Of a stretch of 35,400 nt of DNA, positions 6,991-15,367 are shown one piece after another. Source of the stretch: Microcaldota archaeon (lineage in GTDB: Archaea > Micrarchaeota > Micrarchaeia > Anstonellales > Bilamarchaeaceae). Numbering within the stretch: the stretch's first letter is position 1; each line of letters starts with the position of its first letter. Made by a program: the position numbers and the translations under genes. A model generated the notes under the pieces. That model searched no databases and was not told the DNA's origin. It saw nothing but the letters and a program-made list of their open reading frames with translations. The stretch is from the NCBI GenBank assembly GCA_018304385.1, contig JAGVWJ010000003.1, positions 1-35,400 on the forward strand. The letters run 5' to 3'.

Positions 6991-9180
6991 ATGGTGCAAA
7001 AAGGAATTTTATTGATTTTTTTAGGAATTTTATTAGTTTCTAATATTGGATTTACGATGTTTGTTGGTGGGATTGTAGCACACGTTACTAATTGTGCAAC
7101 AGAAGCTATACCAACTGGGAATAGTGTACCGGGGGCCATAAGTTCAGCTGCAGTTACTGGCAACGCAACCGGAAATTGGACGCTTGGAGCAAACTTATCT
7201 GTGTCTACCTCTGGTTATGGCAGTGGAAGGGTTGTTTTTAATACTACTGGTTCTACCATTGCTGCATGTATTAACATAACTGCTGATAACGTTGTATTCG
7301 ATATGAATGGTAGTGTGATTCAACTTTCTAATGCTGCTGGATCAACTCCAACCGTAGTAGGTATAAGGGTGGAAGGTGCTAATAATGTGACTATTAGAGA
7401 CGGTTATATTAATGTGAGTACTACCAGCGTGACAGAGGCAACAGCCAACTATTTCGGTATTATGATAAATGGCAGTTCGAACGTAACTATAATAAATGTT
7501 AGTATGACTTCAATGAGTGGTCCAAATGTTCCTGTGACAACCAGTATTGGTATTAATATAAGTAATCTAGATAATGCAATTGGGTCTACCCCTGGTGGTA
7601 TTTTAATAAACAACACCAATATTTCAAATGTTAGTACAGCCGGAATTAAAATAGAAAATTCAACAAACGTTACTATTCTTAATTCTTGGTTTAATGCAGG
7701 AGGTTCGGGAACCTGGTTGAATGGGGTGCCTGCAATAAGTGCAACCCACCAAAATGTGACTAGTGGTACTAATGGTGGCGATAGATACGTAAATGTAACA
7801 ACCACTATGTTTAATTCAACACTAGCAAATGTCACCGTCTTCTTTTATGGCAATCTTTCATTTGGTCCGCAGCACCTTATGCCACTTCCAGATAATCTGC
7901 CTGCAGGTGGTGGAGCCATAGGTGGAACAAAGAAATGGTTTGGACATATATTAAACTTTAGCAGCTCAGATAGTGGTTCAATTGCAAACATTACCTTCCA
8001 TTATACAACCAGCCAGATAACAACAGCCCCAGCTGAAGACAGGTTGACCATACATAGGTTGGGTTCATCAACCGGTGACGTCTGGTCTCTTCCTATGGAT
8101 GTAACAAGGAATCTATGGTATACCAATTCAGTAACAGCTACAAACGTTGAATTATTCAGTGCATTTGCGTTATTTGGTGACGATACTTATAATAATCCAG
8201 ACTCCTCAACTACTAGCAATCCATATTCAGGCAAATCAGACGTTCCAAATCCAACACTAGATTATTCATGTTCTGATAAGAAAATAACAGTAAAAACTGA
8301 AAGCGAGCTTAGTGGTGGCAGTATTAGTATGAAATATTATTGCGCTGCTTCAGCTTCATGTGGAAGCTGCAATGGAGGTGCAGTAGGTAATTATGACTCA
8401 TCAATAAGCTCTGACGGAACAGCAACATTTGATTACTTTGGTCCAGGTGAATATCAATTTGAAGTTACTTCTGTTGGTTCTAGTGAAAACTACAGACCAA
8501 CTGTTTGGTATAACTCCAATTGGGCATGCTACAAACCAGATGAATCATGTACAAAAGAATGTACTCCAACAAAAGAAAGCTGTGCAGATGGTAGCTCAAT
8601 AGAAACTAAGAGTTGCGATGCACAAGGAAACTTAGTTCCAACAAACAATGTTTGTCCAAAGTCAGCACCACCACCAGCGCCAGAACCTGAACCAGAACCT
8701 CAACCAGCACCTACTCCAGCACCAACACCATCTCCGACCCCTCAGCCACCGCCACAACCACCAAAAGTAACCTTAGATCTTACAACTCCTGATAAAGCAG
8801 AGGTAGGAAAAGAATTTGTAGTAAAGGCAACAAAAGATGGCAAGGCTTGTACAGGGTGCTCATTAGTTGTAAAAGGTCAGGATGGTAAAGAGACAAAATT
8901 CACAACTGACAAGAATGGGGAAGCAAAGGTTACACTTGCAAATAAAGGGTCTTATGATCTATCATTATTAACTGACCAAGGAACAGTTGCAAAGAAGAGA
9001 ACTGTTAGTGTAGAATTAGCACTTGGCACAGCAGGGCCAGAAAAGAAAACTGGTGCAGGATTCCTTGAAGATCCAGGCGTTCAAACAGGCTTAATTGTAG
9101 TTGTTGTAGTCCTAGTGCTTGCAGCAGTTTATTTTTGGTTCACTGGTCAAGGTAAAGGAAAGCCTGCTTACAAGAAATAA
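6991..9180 (+). CDS. Secreted right-handed beta-helix surface protein with C-terminal membrane anchor
   Basis: 729 residues. N-terminal hydrophobic segment (GILLIFLGILLVSNIGF) for export; then a Thr/Ser/Asn-rich region with repeated NVT, NIS and GIKIENSTNVTI elements typical of parallel beta-helix (NosD/PbH1-like) domains, with many potential N-glycosylation sites. The ELFSAFALFG block resembles the end of archaeal beta-sandwich surface modules. A Cys-rich patch (CTKECTPTKESC) follows, then a Pro/Glu/Thr linker (about residues 565-590), an Ig-like domain (KVTLDLTTPDKAEVG onward), the motif GFLED and a final transmembrane helix with a basic tail. Likely cell-surface or adhesion role; no specific function can be given. 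The C-terminal layout matches the protein at 26720-28141. Confidence 0.8.
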   Translation: MVQKGILLIFLGILLVSNIGFTMFVGGIVAHVTNCATEAIPTGNSVPGAISSAAVTGNATGNWTLGANLSVSTSGYGSGRVVFNTTGSTIAACINITADNVVFDMNGSVIQLSNAAGSTPTVVGIRVEGANNVTIRDGYINVSTTSVTEATANYFGIMINGSSNVTIINVSMTSMSGPNVPVTTSIGINISNLDNAIGSTPGGILINNTNISNVSTAGIKIENSTNVTILNSWFNAGGSGTWLNGVPAISATHQNVTSGTNGGDRYVNVTTTMFNSTLANVTVFFYGNLSFGPQHLMPLPDNLPAGGGAIGGTKKWFGHILNFSSSDSGSIANITFHYTTSQITTAPAEDRLTIHRLGSSTGDVWSLPMDVTRNLWYTNSVTATNVELFSAFALFGDDTYNNPDSSTTSNPYSGKSDVPNPTLDYSCSDKKITVKTESELSGGSISMKYYCAASASCGSCNGGAVGNYDSSISSDGTATFDYFGPGEYQFEVTSVGSSENYRPTVWYNSNWACYKPDESCTKECTPTKESCADGSSIETKSCDAQGNLVPTNNVCPKSAPPPAPEPEPEPQPAPTPAPTPSPTPQPPPQPPKVTLDLTTPDKAEVGKEFVVKATKDGKACTGCSLVVKGQDGKETKFTTDKNGEAKVTLANKGSYDLSLLTDQGTVAKKRTVSVELALGTAGPEKKTGAGFLEDPGVQTGLIVVVVVLVLAAVYFWFTGQGKGKPAYKK

Positions 9181-9182
9181 GC

Positions 9183-9259
9183 CATGAGTTTTGAGCAACG
9201 AGTTTGGAGTTAGGGATAGTGAGTAACTCAAGACTCAGAACTCACGACCCATAACCAAT
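9183..9259. repeat. Eleven-unit 7-nt tandem repeat arranged as an inverted repeat
   Basis: Exactly 77 nt. Units 1-6 read CATGAGT, TTTGAGC, AACGAGT, TTGGAGT, TAGGGAT, AGTGAGT. Units 7-11 switch to the complementary sense: AACTCAA, GACTCAG, AACTCAC, GACCCAT, AACCAAT. The halves can fold on each other, for example TGAGTTTTGAG (9185-9195) with CTCAAGACTCA (9227-9237), 10 of 11 pairs. The element begins 2 nt after the stop of the surface protein gene and is followed by a T-rich tract. Confidence 0.75.
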
Positions 9260-9261
9260 CA

Positions 9262-9283
9262 TCTATTTTTATTTTTTTTCTTT
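9262..9283 (+). terminator. T-rich tract, probable archaeal terminator
   Basis: A tract of T with few interruptions follows the foldable 7-nt repeat and precedes the TATA-like sequence of the next gene. Archaeal RNA polymerase terminates at such T-tracts. Confidence 0.5.
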
Positions 9284-9325
9284 CTAATTTTATACTAGTG
9301 CTGAATTAATATTATAGTGAGATCC

Positions 9326-10555
9326 ATGAATTTTGATGTTATTGTAGTAGGTGGAGGGCCAGGTGGCAGTACAACTGCATCGTTCCTAGCTAAAAAATAC
9401 AATAAAAAAGTCTTATTGCTTGAGAAAGAGCAATTCCCTAGGGATAAACCTTGTGGAGATGCAATATCTGGAAAAAGCATGTCAGTGCTTGCTGATTTGG
9501 GGATAAAATCCAATGTTGAAGAAGTAGATCCTATTAGGACGCATGGTGTCATAATAAGTTCGCCAAACGGTACGGTGCTTGATATTCCTTTCAAATCAAA
9601 AGATCCAAATCGCCATAGCTATGGTTATGTATGCAAGCGTTTTGTTTATGACAATGTACTTTTTCAGCATGCAAAATCATTGCCAAATGTAACAACTATA
9701 GAGAGTTTTCATGTGAACGACTTAATATTTGAAGGTACTCAGCTAGTTGGTGTTAATGGAAAGGATTTAACAAGCGGTAAAGAGCATGAGTTTCGTGCTA
9801 AAATAATTGTTGGTGCAGACGGTGCAAACGGATTTGTTGCAAACAAGCTTAGCGTTGGCGGCTTGAACGAGTGGCATAGTGTTGTTTCTATACGTGCATA
9901 TTATGATGGTGTAGAAGGAATGAAACCTGCAATAGAAATACATTTTGTTGATTCGCTCATTCCTGGTTATTTCTGGATATTTCCAACAAGCAAAAGCGAA
10001 GCAAATGTTGGCGTTGGTATGATAACTGCCGATATGAAAAAGAAACGTGTAAACCTGCAAAAAGCAATGTTTGATATTATTGAGAACAATGCATTGCTTT
10101 CGCCTCGCTTTAAAAATGCAAAAATAACATCTGAGATAAAAGGCTGGAATCTTCCGCTTGGATCTAAAATAAGAAAATGTAGCGGTAATGGATACTTGCT
10201 CGTAGGTGATGCAGCCTCGCTTATCGATCCATTTAGTGGTGAGGGCATTGGCAATGCAATGTATTCTGGCAGATTAGCTGCGCGCATAATAAATAACGCA
10301 TTTGAGAATAATGATTTTACAGAAGCAACACTTGGTGAGTATGAGCGCAGATTGCATGAAGAACTTGACTATGAGCTGGGTATTTCATATAAGCTTCAAA
10401 AGCTTGGTCAGAATAAGTTTTTGCTTAATTGGGTTATAGGCAAGGCAGCGCGCAGCGAACACGTGCGCGAAACGCTTTCTGGTATGCTTGCGAATACACA
10501 AGCTAAGAAAGGTTTGGTTAATCCGCTATTCTATTTGAAGCTGTTGTTTGCTTAA
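9326..10555 (+). CDS. Geranylgeranyl reductase family FAD-dependent protein
   Basis: Family members saturate the isoprenoid chains of archaeal membrane lipids (digeranylgeranylglycerophospholipid reductase) using FAD. Visible: the N-terminal dinucleotide motif VVGGGPGGSTTA (GGGPGG at residues 9-14), the EKEQFPRDKPCGDAISGK substrate-side motif, IVGADGANG, and the FAD-binding GDAASLIDPFSGEGIGNAM. Length of about 409 residues is normal. The ATG at 9326 is chosen over a GTG at 9317 because the Rossmann strand begins right after it; TTTATACT at about 9288-9295 is a plausible TATA box. The stop overlaps the convergent gene by 4 nt. Members acting on other polyprenyl substrates exist, so the lipid is inferred. 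Confidence 0.85.
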   Translation: MNFDVIVVGGGPGGSTTASFLAKKYNKKVLLLEKEQFPRDKPCGDAISGKSMSVLADLGIKSNVEEVDPIRTHGVIISSPNGTVLDIPFKSKDPNRHSYGYVCKRFVYDNVLFQHAKSLPNVTTIESFHVNDLIFEGTQLVGVNGKDLTSGKEHEFRAKIIVGADGANGFVANKLSVGGLNEWHSVVSIRAYYDGVEGMKPAIEIHFVDSLIPGYFWIFPTSKSEANVGVGMITADMKKKRVNLQKAMFDIIENNALLSPRFKNAKITSEIKGWNLPLGSKIRKCSGNGYLLVGDAASLIDPFSGEGIGNAMYSGRLAARIINNAFENNDFTEATLGEYERRLHEELDYELGISYKLQKLGQNKFLLNWVIGKAARSEHVRETLSGMLANTQAKKGLVNPLFYLKLLFA

Positions 10556-11601
10556 GCAGTAGCTAGCTCAGCTAAACTTCTTTCCGTCTTTGCCAGCAGA
10601 CTAAGATTTTTTGCAATTGTTTGTTCCATGTCGTGTATGCCTTCTAATAATCTAGCCTTTTTCTTTTTTAGTTGCTCAATTTCTAATACTCTCTCTGCCT
10701 CTTCTCTGCCGTTGACTAGTAAAAGTGTATATAAATTATCATCCAATTTTCCCACACTCCCGTTTATCCTTCCTTCTAATGAAGGGGTTAGTGGTTTACC
10801 AATATTTTTTAATGAGTCAATTGCGCGCAAACGGATTTTACTACAACAATCCCGTAGTAATGTTTCAAATATTTCTACTGCATTCTTAGTTTCCATACTC
10901 ATGCATGCGTCTAATAATTTATGCTTAACTTCTGTGGTTTCCTCCAGCCATTTCTCATCTTTGTGTTTTATTGATTCTATAGATCTTATTATGCCTTCTT
11001 CTACTTGCTTCTCATGTTTTACGAATATTCGATCTAGTTTTGCTATATATAACGGCTTACAAATAAATCTTGCTAGTTTAAAAGATGCATATAAAACTGG
11101 CAAAGCGCAAGCGCCAACAATAAAGCCTAACCATCTTGCCCCGGTTTTTATTTGATCTATTATATCTAGTGCAATTCCACTCTTAGGAACTATCATTTGC
11201 TGAGACATGTCAAATAAAGATGGGTCAGCTATTCTAAGTAATAAATCTCCAGTATAATATGCAGAAATTGCACCTAAAATTGCAGTAGCATATACTGCAC
11301 CACCTGTTATGAGAATATAATTCATGATAAGGTCCTCAGTTGTTGTCTCTCTGCTGCGCGAAGATCTAGATGGCATAGCTATTAATCTTTTAACAAGTGA
11401 ACCTGCTTCTCTATGTTTTTCTTTAATTCTTATAGGTGTTATCCCTTCTCCTTCGTTATAATCAAATCTATTTGGTAAAAGTGCAACAGCCAAATTCCGT
11501 AATCTGTCAGGATCTAATTTATAACCAGTTAATGTTTCCCTAGCTATAAGCCCTTTGACTGTCTCGGATTCGAATCCTTTCCTAGTTTTTAGCAGTTTCA
11601 T
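10552..11601 (-). CDS. Membrane protein with helical-repeat and coiled-coil C-terminus
   Basis: No family recognised. The N-terminal 90 residues are soluble and basic; two hydrophobic segments follow (ILITGGAVYATAILGAISAYY and WLGFIVGACALPVLYASF), then a helical region with HEAT-like spacing (VEIFETLLRDCCSKIRLRAI, SLKNIGKPL) and a terminal coiled coil (LEIEQLKKKKARLLEGI). The ATG at 11601 is used; an upstream TTG at 11610 is in frame, but GGAG at about 11614-11617 fits the ATG better. It follows the permease stop by a few bases, so the two are probably co-transcribed and coupled. A role in regulating or scaffolding the permease is possible but not shown. Confidence 0.7.
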   Translation of the reverse strand: MKLLKTRKGFESETVKGLIARETLTGYKLDPDRLRNLAVALLPNRFDYNEGEGITPIRIKEKHREAGSLVKRLIAMPSRSSRSRETTTEDLIMNYILITGGAVYATAILGAISAYYTGDLLLRIADPSLFDMSQQMIVPKSGIALDIIDQIKTGARWLGFIVGACALPVLYASFKLARFICKPLYIAKLDRIFVKHEKQVEEGIIRSIESIKHKDEKWLEETTEVKHKLLDACMSMETKNAVEIFETLLRDCCSKIRLRAIDSLKNIGKPLTPSLEGRINGSVGKLDDNLYTLLLVNGREEAERVLEIEQLKKKKARLLEGIHDMEQTIAKNLSLLAKTERSLAELATA

Positions 11602-11606
11602 CTTCT

Positions 11607-12920
11607 TCAAGCTCCCTGGATCAATGCGCCAATTAGCAATAACACTGTTGAGATTACCATGTACAAGTCGATTTCTGATTTTCTTCCTGAGGCTACAAGA
11701 CCAATTATATATACAACAAATCCAACTAACAATGCCTTGTCAATTGCAAATGTGTAGATAACCGTAGCTATCATTAGCAGCATTGTAACTATTTCGGTTC
11801 CATGATATGCCCCAAGCTCTTTTCTTGATGGAAATAAAGTTATCCCGACCCAGAGCAATGTGCCTGTTGTTGCGATTACAGGAACTAGCGCTACTAGCGG
11901 CGTGAGCACTATGAATAGCAACATAAGTATGCCGCATACAATCGCAGTTAATCCTGTTCGCCCGCCTTCTCCGATGCCAACAGCGCTTTCCACATAAGTA
12001 ATAATGCTAGTTGTTCCGAGCATAGATCCACCAACAGTTCCAACTCCATCAACTGTAAGCGCTTCTTTCATCTGTGGCATTGATCCATTTTTATCCAGAA
12101 TTGTTGTGTTTTTTGTTAATCCTATAAACTTAGCCACGCTTCCGTAAAAATCAACTAGAAACAGCACAAGAATGACATTTAGCATGCGCACATCAAAGAT
12201 TACATTGAAGTTTAGTTTCATTATGCCATCTAGCATATCCTCTGATACTGTAACCATTTCGCTTGCTTTATTCGCAAGCCCGAGCGCATGCGCAAAAATT
12301 GAAGCGATTATAATGCTGATTAATACTCCGCCCCTTATTCTGAATTTTTGCAATGCCAAAACCACTACTAAACCCAAATAAAAGACATACGCAGCAGGAC
12401 TGATTAATATTCCTAAACTAGAAAGACGAACGCCTTCATATGTTATTATCCCAGCTAATCGTAATGCTATTAATCCAAGAAAAACACCAACACATAGTGA
12501 TAATCCCGTTTTCATTTTATCGGGTATTGCACGGATTATTTTTACCCGAATATTTGTCAGCGTTACTACTAAACAGATAATACCGGACCAGAATACTGCA
12601 CCAAGCGCTTCCTGCCATGTAAACCCTAACTGATTTATTACATAGAATGCTACGTAGGCATTCATCTCCATACCTGGCGCTAGCACTAGAGGTTTTTTAG
12701 CCCAAAAGCCCATTAGTAATGTTGTGAGCGCTGAAGCTATGATTGTAGCAAAAAGCACAGCACTTCTATCAAATCCGCCTTCAGCAAGAATTGCTGGATT
12801 AACTACAAAAATATACGAAAGTGCTAGGAATGTTGAGAACCCAGCGAGTACCTCAGTACCAAAGTTTGTTTTGTGTTTTGCAAATTCAAAATATTTTGAG
12901 ATGCTATCTAGGATTTTCAT
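11607..12920 (-). CDS. AzgA-type purine (adenine/guanine/hypoxanthine) permease, NCS2 family
   Basis: Proton-coupled nucleobase importer of the AzgA branch of NCS2/NAT transporters. Visible: N-terminal TNFGTEVLAGFSTFLALSY, the signature LAPGMEMNAYVAF, a motif with DFYGSVAKFIGLTKNT in the second half, and GTTSIITYVESAVGIGEGGRTGL, characteristic of this branch. About 12-14 transmembrane helices over 437 residues, the usual length. It overlaps the upstream methyltransferase gene by 4 nt and is followed immediately by the membrane protein gene, giving a three-gene operon. Together with the uridine phosphorylase at 21844 it suggests nucleobase salvage. The exact purine cannot be read from the sequence. 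Confidence 0.9.
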   Translation of the reverse strand: MKILDSISKYFEFAKHKTNFGTEVLAGFSTFLALSYIFVVNPAILAEGGFDRSAVLFATIIASALTTLLMGFWAKKPLVLAPGMEMNAYVAFYVINQLGFTWQEALGAVFWSGIICLVVTLTNIRVKIIRAIPDKMKTGLSLCVGVFLGLIALRLAGIITYEGVRLSSLGILISPAAYVFYLGLVVVLALQKFRIRGGVLISIIIASIFAHALGLANKASEMVTVSEDMLDGIMKLNFNVIFDVRMLNVILVLFLVDFYGSVAKFIGLTKNTTILDKNGSMPQMKEALTVDGVGTVGGSMLGTTSIITYVESAVGIGEGGRTGLTAIVCGILMLLFIVLTPLVALVPVIATTGTLLWVGITLFPSRKELGAYHGTEIVTMLLMIATVIYTFAIDKALLVGFVVYIIGLVASGRKSEIDLYMVISTVLLLIGALIQGA

Positions 12921-13615
12921 GCTTGCCCCTCCTTTTTGAGTTTGAATATTACAAAATCGCTGATTATCCGACCGCTAACTGCCTCATATTCTGGTGTAAA
13001 TATTATGTCACTTATTTGCACGCCTACTGCATGGAAAACTCCACTGTACCAGCCTATTGGCCTGTGCGTTTCTTCAATCTGATAGCCACCTTCTTTTTTT
13101 GTTTTCATGTATTTGTGATTATCCTCATAACCTTGGCCTGAAGAATGCCTGAAGTCTATCAATGATTCTGGAACATCAAAAATTCGTGGATTGCAGAATC
13201 CGACATACGCAGTGCCAGTAGCAGCCAGTAGATTTTTTATATTTCTTATAATTAGAACTACTTCGTCATCAGGAACAATACAAAGTACTAGATTGCACGT
13301 TACTATATCAAAACTGCTAGTTGGAATTCTATCTAATGTATCATATGCCCTCTCAGCACCTATTCGTTCAGCAGCAATTCGAAGCATTTCTGGAGATATG
13401 TCATATACATTAATGTCAGCGCCTGCCTGTAATGCTCTGCCAGCTATTATGCCCGGCCCTGCACCATAATCTAAAATTCTTTTTCCTTTTAATTCACCAC
13501 AGGCATCCAATAATTTATTATCATATATTTTTTGTTTAAGATCTTCTCCTTGCAGTTCGCCTGCCACTCTTGCCCATTCGCGCATCTTTCCAATTGTTTT
13601 TTGTTTTAGTACCAT
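12917..13615 (-). CDS. Class I SAM-dependent methyltransferase
   Basis: Small-molecule-type class I methyltransferase. Motif I is RILDYGAGPGIIAGRAL, followed by the acidic strand end INVYDISPEML and motif IV-like FDIVTCNLVLCIV. Substrate unknown. I chose the ATG at 13615, preceded by GGTGGGA; an ATG at 13627 is in frame and also possible. First gene of an operon with the purine permease (4-nt overlap), so its substrate may be related to nucleobase metabolism, but this is only context. A TATA-like TTAAATATT lies about 35 nt upstream. Confidence 0.85.
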   Translation of the reverse strand: MVLKQKTIGKMREWARVAGELQGEDLKQKIYDNKLLDACGELKGKRILDYGAGPGIIAGRALQAGADINVYDISPEMLRIAAERIGAERAYDTLDRIPTSSFDIVTCNLVLCIVPDDEVVLIIRNIKNLLAATGTAYVGFCNPRIFDVPESLIDFRHSSGQGYEDNHKYMKTKKEGGYQIEETHRPIGWYSGVFHAVGVQISDIIFTPEYEAVSGRIISDFVIFKLKKEGQA

Positions 13616-13758
13616 AATTCCCACCATCTATAACAACTTAACCATTTCATAATATTTAATCTCTTTTAATAAAAAACGCAAGAAATCCGAAAAATATATA
13701 AATAAATTAGGATAATTAACAATACACGTATACTGAAGCAATAAAACTAGCAAGTAAC

Positions 13759-13794
13759 TATATTATGTGTTTATAAATATTTACACATAATATA
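13759..13794. promoter_or_regulatory. 12-bp perfect inverted repeat flanking the TATA box of vapBC pair 1
   Basis: TATATTATGTGT (13759-13770) and its exact reverse complement ACACATAATATA (13783-13794) flank a 12-nt spacer that contains the TATA box (TTATAAATA). The antitoxin ATG is at 13810 with GGTGG at 13801-13805. A dimeric antitoxin bound to both arms would bracket the TATA box, as expected for an autorepressed toxin-antitoxin operon. Confidence 0.7.
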
Positions 13795-13809
13795 CTTATC
13801 GGTGGTAAA

Positions 13810-14034
13810 ATGACAACAATGACTCTGGCCGTGCCGGCTGAATTGAAACTAAAACTAGAGGAGTTTCCAGAAATAAACTGGAGCGAAGTAGCTAGGCAGG
13901 CTTTTATGCAAAAAATAAAAGACCTGGAATTTCTAAAGCAGTTCAAAGCTGAAAGTAAAATGACAGATGAAGAAGCTTTGAAGCTGGGTAGAGAAGTAAG
14001 AAAAGGAATTGCAAAAAGAGTTCGAGGAGAATAA
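13810..14034 (+). CDS. VapB-type antitoxin, pair 1
   Basis: 74 residues. The N-terminal MTLAVPAELKLKLEEFPEIN followed by WSEVARQAFMQKI is a ribbon-helix-helix-like DNA-binding segment; the charged C-terminal helix would bind the toxin. Closely similar to the antitoxin at 34718 (shared TLA-P-L, E-WSE-AR-AF-KKIK pattern), so the two are paralogues. It precedes a PIN-domain gene by 1 nt and is preceded by a 12-bp inverted repeat around its TATA box. Start supported by GGTGG at 13801-13805. Confidence 0.85.
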   Translation: MTTMTLAVPAELKLKLEEFPEINWSEVARQAFMQKIKDLEFLKQFKAESKMTDEEALKLGREVRKGIAKRVRGE

Positions 14035-14035
14035 C

Positions 14036-14362
14036 GTGGAGATTGTAATTGATGCAAATATTCTTTTTGCTATTATGATAAAGAGCGGTATTACGGAAAG
14101 AATTTTGCTTGCAGATAATTTACATACCTATGCTCCAGAATATATTTTTTTGGAATTTAAAAAGCACAGGAATGCTATTTTAAGGATTACGAGCAGGGAA
14201 GAATCAGAAGCATTAGTACCTGATAAAGATGATGCTGCGTACCTTGCGGTTTGCATTGCGAAGAGAATGCCCTTGTGGAGTAATGATAACCATTTTGCCC
14301 ACCAAGACAAAGTAAAAGTTTTTACAACCCAGGAGCTAATTAAATATCTCGGAATAGAATAA
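14036..14362 (+). CDS. PIN-domain toxin VapC, pair 1, with internal shortening
   Basis: PIN-domain ribonuclease toxin. GTG at 14036 is chosen: GAGGAG lies at 14024-14029 and IVIDANILFA follows at once. The acidic residues appear intact: Asp6 in VIDAN, Glu in EYIFLEF, DKDD, and SNDNHF. At 108 residues it is about 30 residues shorter than its paralogue at 34936. The gap falls between KKHRNAILRITSREE and SEALVPDKDD, where the paralogue has two extra helices. The product may be inactive or a compact variant. Antitoxin lies directly upstream. Confidence 0.8.
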   Translation: MEIVIDANILFAIMIKSGITERILLADNLHTYAPEYIFLEFKKHRNAILRITSREESEALVPDKDDAAYLAVCIAKRMPLWSNDNHFAHQDKVKVFTTQELIKYLGIE

Positions 14363-14376
14363 TTTTAGGTACTTAT

Positions 14377-15336
14377 ATGGCACTTGACAAGAAAGACAAG
14401 GAATTACTCACTTTACTTTATCTTAACTCGCGCGAAAGCTTTACCCAGCTTGGTAAAAAGCTAAAGCTAAGTAGCTCTGCGGTTGAGCGAAGAATGCGCC
14501 AGCTAAAGGATGCAGGTATAATTTCGCTATTATTTGCAGATGTAAATCTTGCAAAGCTTGGTTTTAAGGCATACAGGATTTATCTAAAATTCGATGTGTT
14601 TGATGTAAATACAGAAAAGCAGGTGCTTGCCTTATTCGAGGCATATCCGCAAACGCTTTGGGGCGTTGTATGTGAAGGGGAGTATGATGTACTTTGGCGC
14701 ATTGTTGCACGAGACGAGTTAGAAGTAGAAGATGCAATAAACACAATGACAGAAAAATTCGGTAAGAGCATTGTTGAGAAAACTGTGATTACTACTACTT
14801 ATCAAACATATTTATCCTGGAATCGTGCACTTGGCGGCGAGCGCCATCCAGAATTTCCACTTGAACGCGTTACACAATATGAAAAATTAGACAATATCGA
14901 TATGAAAATTCTATCATTGCTTTACAATAATGCGCGCGCAACTACAGTTGATATGGCGAGCATTGTTGGCTTAACACCAGATGCAGTTAGCTATAGGATA
15001 AAGAAGCTCACAAAGGAGGCGTTTATTCTTGGTTATACTGCCTGGTTTGATGCAAAGAAACTTGGATTTGAATATTATAAGATTTTAATTAATTTCAGGG
15101 CAATGACACATAATAAAGAGACTAAATTTTTGGATTTTTGCCTTGAGCATGATAATGTTATTTTCTTAAACAAGTGTATAGGCAGCTGGGATATTGAAGT
15201 GGATATACTAGTTGAAAACACATTAGAACTCCATAAATTTATTACAGAAATAAAAACAAAATTCGGCCATATAATTGGAAATCATAAATACGTATCAGCA
15301 ATAGAAGAACGAATGCTTAATCCACTCAGGGCTTAG
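14377..15336 (+). CDS. Tandem Lrp/AsnC family transcriptional regulator
   Basis: 319 residues containing two Lrp/AsnC units in one chain: an HTH at residues 1-50 (DKKDKELLTLLYLNSRESFT, LKLSSSAVERRMRQLKDAGII), an alpha-beta ligand/oligomer domain, then a second HTH at about 170-220 (NIDMKILSLLYNNARATT, VGLTPDAVSYRIKKL) and a second alpha-beta domain (WDIEVDILVEN). Lrp proteins sense amino acids and control their metabolism. The aminotransferase gene starts 31 nt downstream, making it a candidate target. Start ATG at 14377 with TAGGT upstream; VapC pair 1 ends 14 nt before. Confidence 0.9.
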   Translation: MALDKKDKELLTLLYLNSRESFTQLGKKLKLSSSAVERRMRQLKDAGIISLLFADVNLAKLGFKAYRIYLKFDVFDVNTEKQVLALFEAYPQTLWGVVCEGEYDVLWRIVARDELEVEDAINTMTEKFGKSIVEKTVITTTYQTYLSWNRALGGERHPEFPLERVTQYEKLDNIDMKILSLLYNNARATTVDMASIVGLTPDAVSYRIKKLTKEAFILGYTAWFDAKKLGFEYYKILINFRAMTHNKETKFLDFCLEHDNVIFLNKCIGSWDIEVDILVENTLELHKFITEIKTKFGHIIGNHKYVSAIEERMLNPLRA

Positions 15337-15338
15337 AG

Positions 15339-15348
15339 TTATAAATAA
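15339..15348 (+). promoter_or_regulatory. TATA box of the class V aminotransferase gene (leaderless)
   Basis: TTATAAATAA is centred about 25 nt upstream of the ATG at 15368, with no ribosome binding site between. Confidence 0.55.
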
Positions 15349-15367
15349 TTTCTATCAACTTCTATTC

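Noticed and set aside
7449..7835. 128-codon minus-strand frame inside the beta-helix surface protein gene
   Set aside because: Hydrophobic shadow of repetitive Asn/Thr/Val codons; no promoter or ribosome binding site.
10628..11155. 175-codon plus-strand frame opposite the membrane/HEAT-like gene
   Set aside because: The minus-strand gene has a sound start, operon context and structured sequence; the plus frame is Ser/Phe-rich antisense of it.
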